The notes under the pieces: generated by a model
The model's database searches: none
Told to the model about the DNA's origin: nothing
Seen by the model: only the letters and a program-made list of their open reading frames with translations
Made by a program: the position numbers and the translations under genes
Assembly: GCA_002329545.1 (NCBI GenBank)
Contig: DCTJ01000104.1
Span: 8,912-15,008 of the forward strand
DNA length: 6,097 nt
DNA from: Candidatus Omnitrophica bacterium UBA1443
GTDB lineage: Bacteria; Omnitrophota; Omnitrophia; Omnitrophales; Aquincolibacteriaceae
Reading direction: 5' to 3'
Part shown: positions 5,458 through 6,097 of the stretch, one piece after another
Position numbering within the stretch: the stretch's first letter is position 1
Layout: every line of letters begins with the position of its first letter

Positions 5458-6033
5458 ATGAACTACTGGTGGACATCGGATTATCATTTTTCGCATGCCA
5501 ATATCATCCGGTATTGCAACCGGCCGTTTGAGACGGTCGAAGAGATGAACGAGACAATTATCCGCAAGCATAATGAGCGGGTGAAGCCGGAGGATACTGT
5601 CTTTTTCCTTGGAGATTTTATATTCAAGGGCGGCAAGGAAGGCGGCGAGGAGAAATACAGGCACTTTGAAAAGAGGCTGAACGGTAAATTCATCTTCATC
5701 AAAGGCAATCACGACCGGCACAATAGCCTCAACACGATCATTTCGAAGGTCTATATTCACTACGGCTCAAAAGATATTTGCATGACGCACCGGGCCGAGG
5801 ATGCGGACCCGAATGTGCCGTGGAATTTCTGCGGGCATGTTCATGAGAAGTACAAGGTCAAACGTTTGAATGAGAATTCAATAATAGTGAATCTTTGCGT
5901 CGAGGCCTGGGACTATTATCCGGTCGCGTTTAAGCAGATCAGTTCTGTGATTGCAACATTTTTGAAGGGCGAGAAGAAAGGGATTCAGTTGTCGACCGAG
6001 TCAATCGACCCAGTAGGTGAGGTTCGCGAGTGA
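5458..6033 (+). CDS. Calcineurin-like metallophosphoesterase
   Basis: Predicted two-metal phosphoesterase of 191 residues, cytoplasmic (no signal peptide or membrane segment). All superfamily motifs are visible: DxH as SDYHFSH (Asp8, His10), GD (52-53, LGDF), GNHDR (83-87), a lone His (111, in MTHR) and GHVH (126-129). The opening WWTSDYHFSHANIIRYCNRPF and the block NLCVEAWDYYPV (145-156) match a small subfamily common in bacteria and phages. Its substrate is not established to my knowledge; cyclic nucleotides, dinucleotides and nucleic-acid ends are all possible. The last 25 or so residues are charged and look disordered. It follows the second Fic gene by 30 bases on the same strand, which suggests one transcript. 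A link to Fic chemistry, removing AMP from targets or clearing nucleotide products, is inference from position only. The start is fixed by an upstream in-frame stop. Confidence 0.92.
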   Translation: MNYWWTSDYHFSHANIIRYCNRPFETVEEMNETIIRKHNERVKPEDTVFFLGDFIFKGGKEGGEEKYRHFEKRLNGKFIFIKGNHDRHNSLNTIISKVYIHYGSKDICMTHRAEDADPNVPWNFCGHVHEKYKVKRLNENSIIVNLCVEAWDYYPVAFKQISSVIATFLKGEKKGIQLSTESIDPVGEVRE

Positions 6034-6058
6034 TTTCGGACAAGTGCACGATTAGCCT

Positions 6059-6097
6059 AAGGGGACACAAAGGGGACAAACGGGACAAAAAGGGGAT
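6059..6097 (+). repeat. GGGGACA repeat cluster with about 10.5-base spacing (runs off the window)
   Basis: GGGGACA begins at 6061 and 6072, GGGACA (preceded by C) at 6082, and GGGGAT at 6092, with A-rich spacers. Steps are 11, 10 and 10 bases, about one helical turn. Such GGGGACA runs are, from memory, common beside Y1/REP-associated transposases in environmental genomes. The array continues beyond the window, so its full form is unseen. Confidence 0.55.

Noticed and set aside
6059..6097. CRISPR array
   Set aside because: The repeated words are only 6-7 bases with 3-5 base spacers, far below CRISPR repeat and spacer sizes, and no cas gene is present.

Overview
The window looks bacterial. It has moderate G+C content, the standard genetic code, strong AGGA-type ribosome binding sites and hairpin-plus-T-tract terminators. 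TGA ends purL and the phosphoesterase gene, and TGG encodes Trp throughout. Nothing fixes the phylum. The style (single-domain PurL, short GGGGACA-type repeats, Fic and toxin-antitoxin debris) fits an environmental Gram-negative lineage, but that is only an impression.

Left part (1-2580): a possible tail of an upstream gene, a leader of about 175 bases, then a complete, intact housekeeping gene, purL (256-2580). It encodes the small-type formylglycinamidine ribonucleotide amidotransferase subunit of purine synthesis. No purS, purQ or other purine gene is visible here.

Middle (2581-3065): about 485 bases without a protein gene, unusually rich in hairpins. It holds two candidate intrinsic terminators, including a perfect 10-bp stem that should work on both strands. 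It also holds a GGGGACAC-type element and a compact GC-rich region with competing stems. Its right end carries a convincing promoter with three copies of ATGARGCGATT, just ahead of the first Fic gene.

Right part (3066-6097): an accessory block, all on the plus strand. In order it has a DUF4172-type Fic protein (3066-4178) and a broken gene (4297-4647) that joins an excisionase-like helix-turn-helix to a DUF6088/AbiEi-antitoxin-like tail with two in-frame TGA stops. A second, smaller Fic protein (4687-5427) and a calcineurin-like metallophosphoesterase (5458-6033) follow. The window ends in a cluster of GGGGACA words spaced about one helical turn apart. Both Fic proteins keep the full catalytic motif and an N-terminal auto-inhibitory motif, so both are predicted to be active but self-restrained nucleotidyl (AMP) transferases. 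Two different Fic enzymes, toxin-antitoxin or regulatory debris between them, and a phosphoesterase 30 bases behind the second one suggest a defence or toxin-antitoxin style gene cluster inserted beside purL. The most interesting hypothesis is that the second Fic protein and the phosphoesterase form a functional pair, modifier and remover or nucleotide clean-up. Gene order supports this, but it is not proven.
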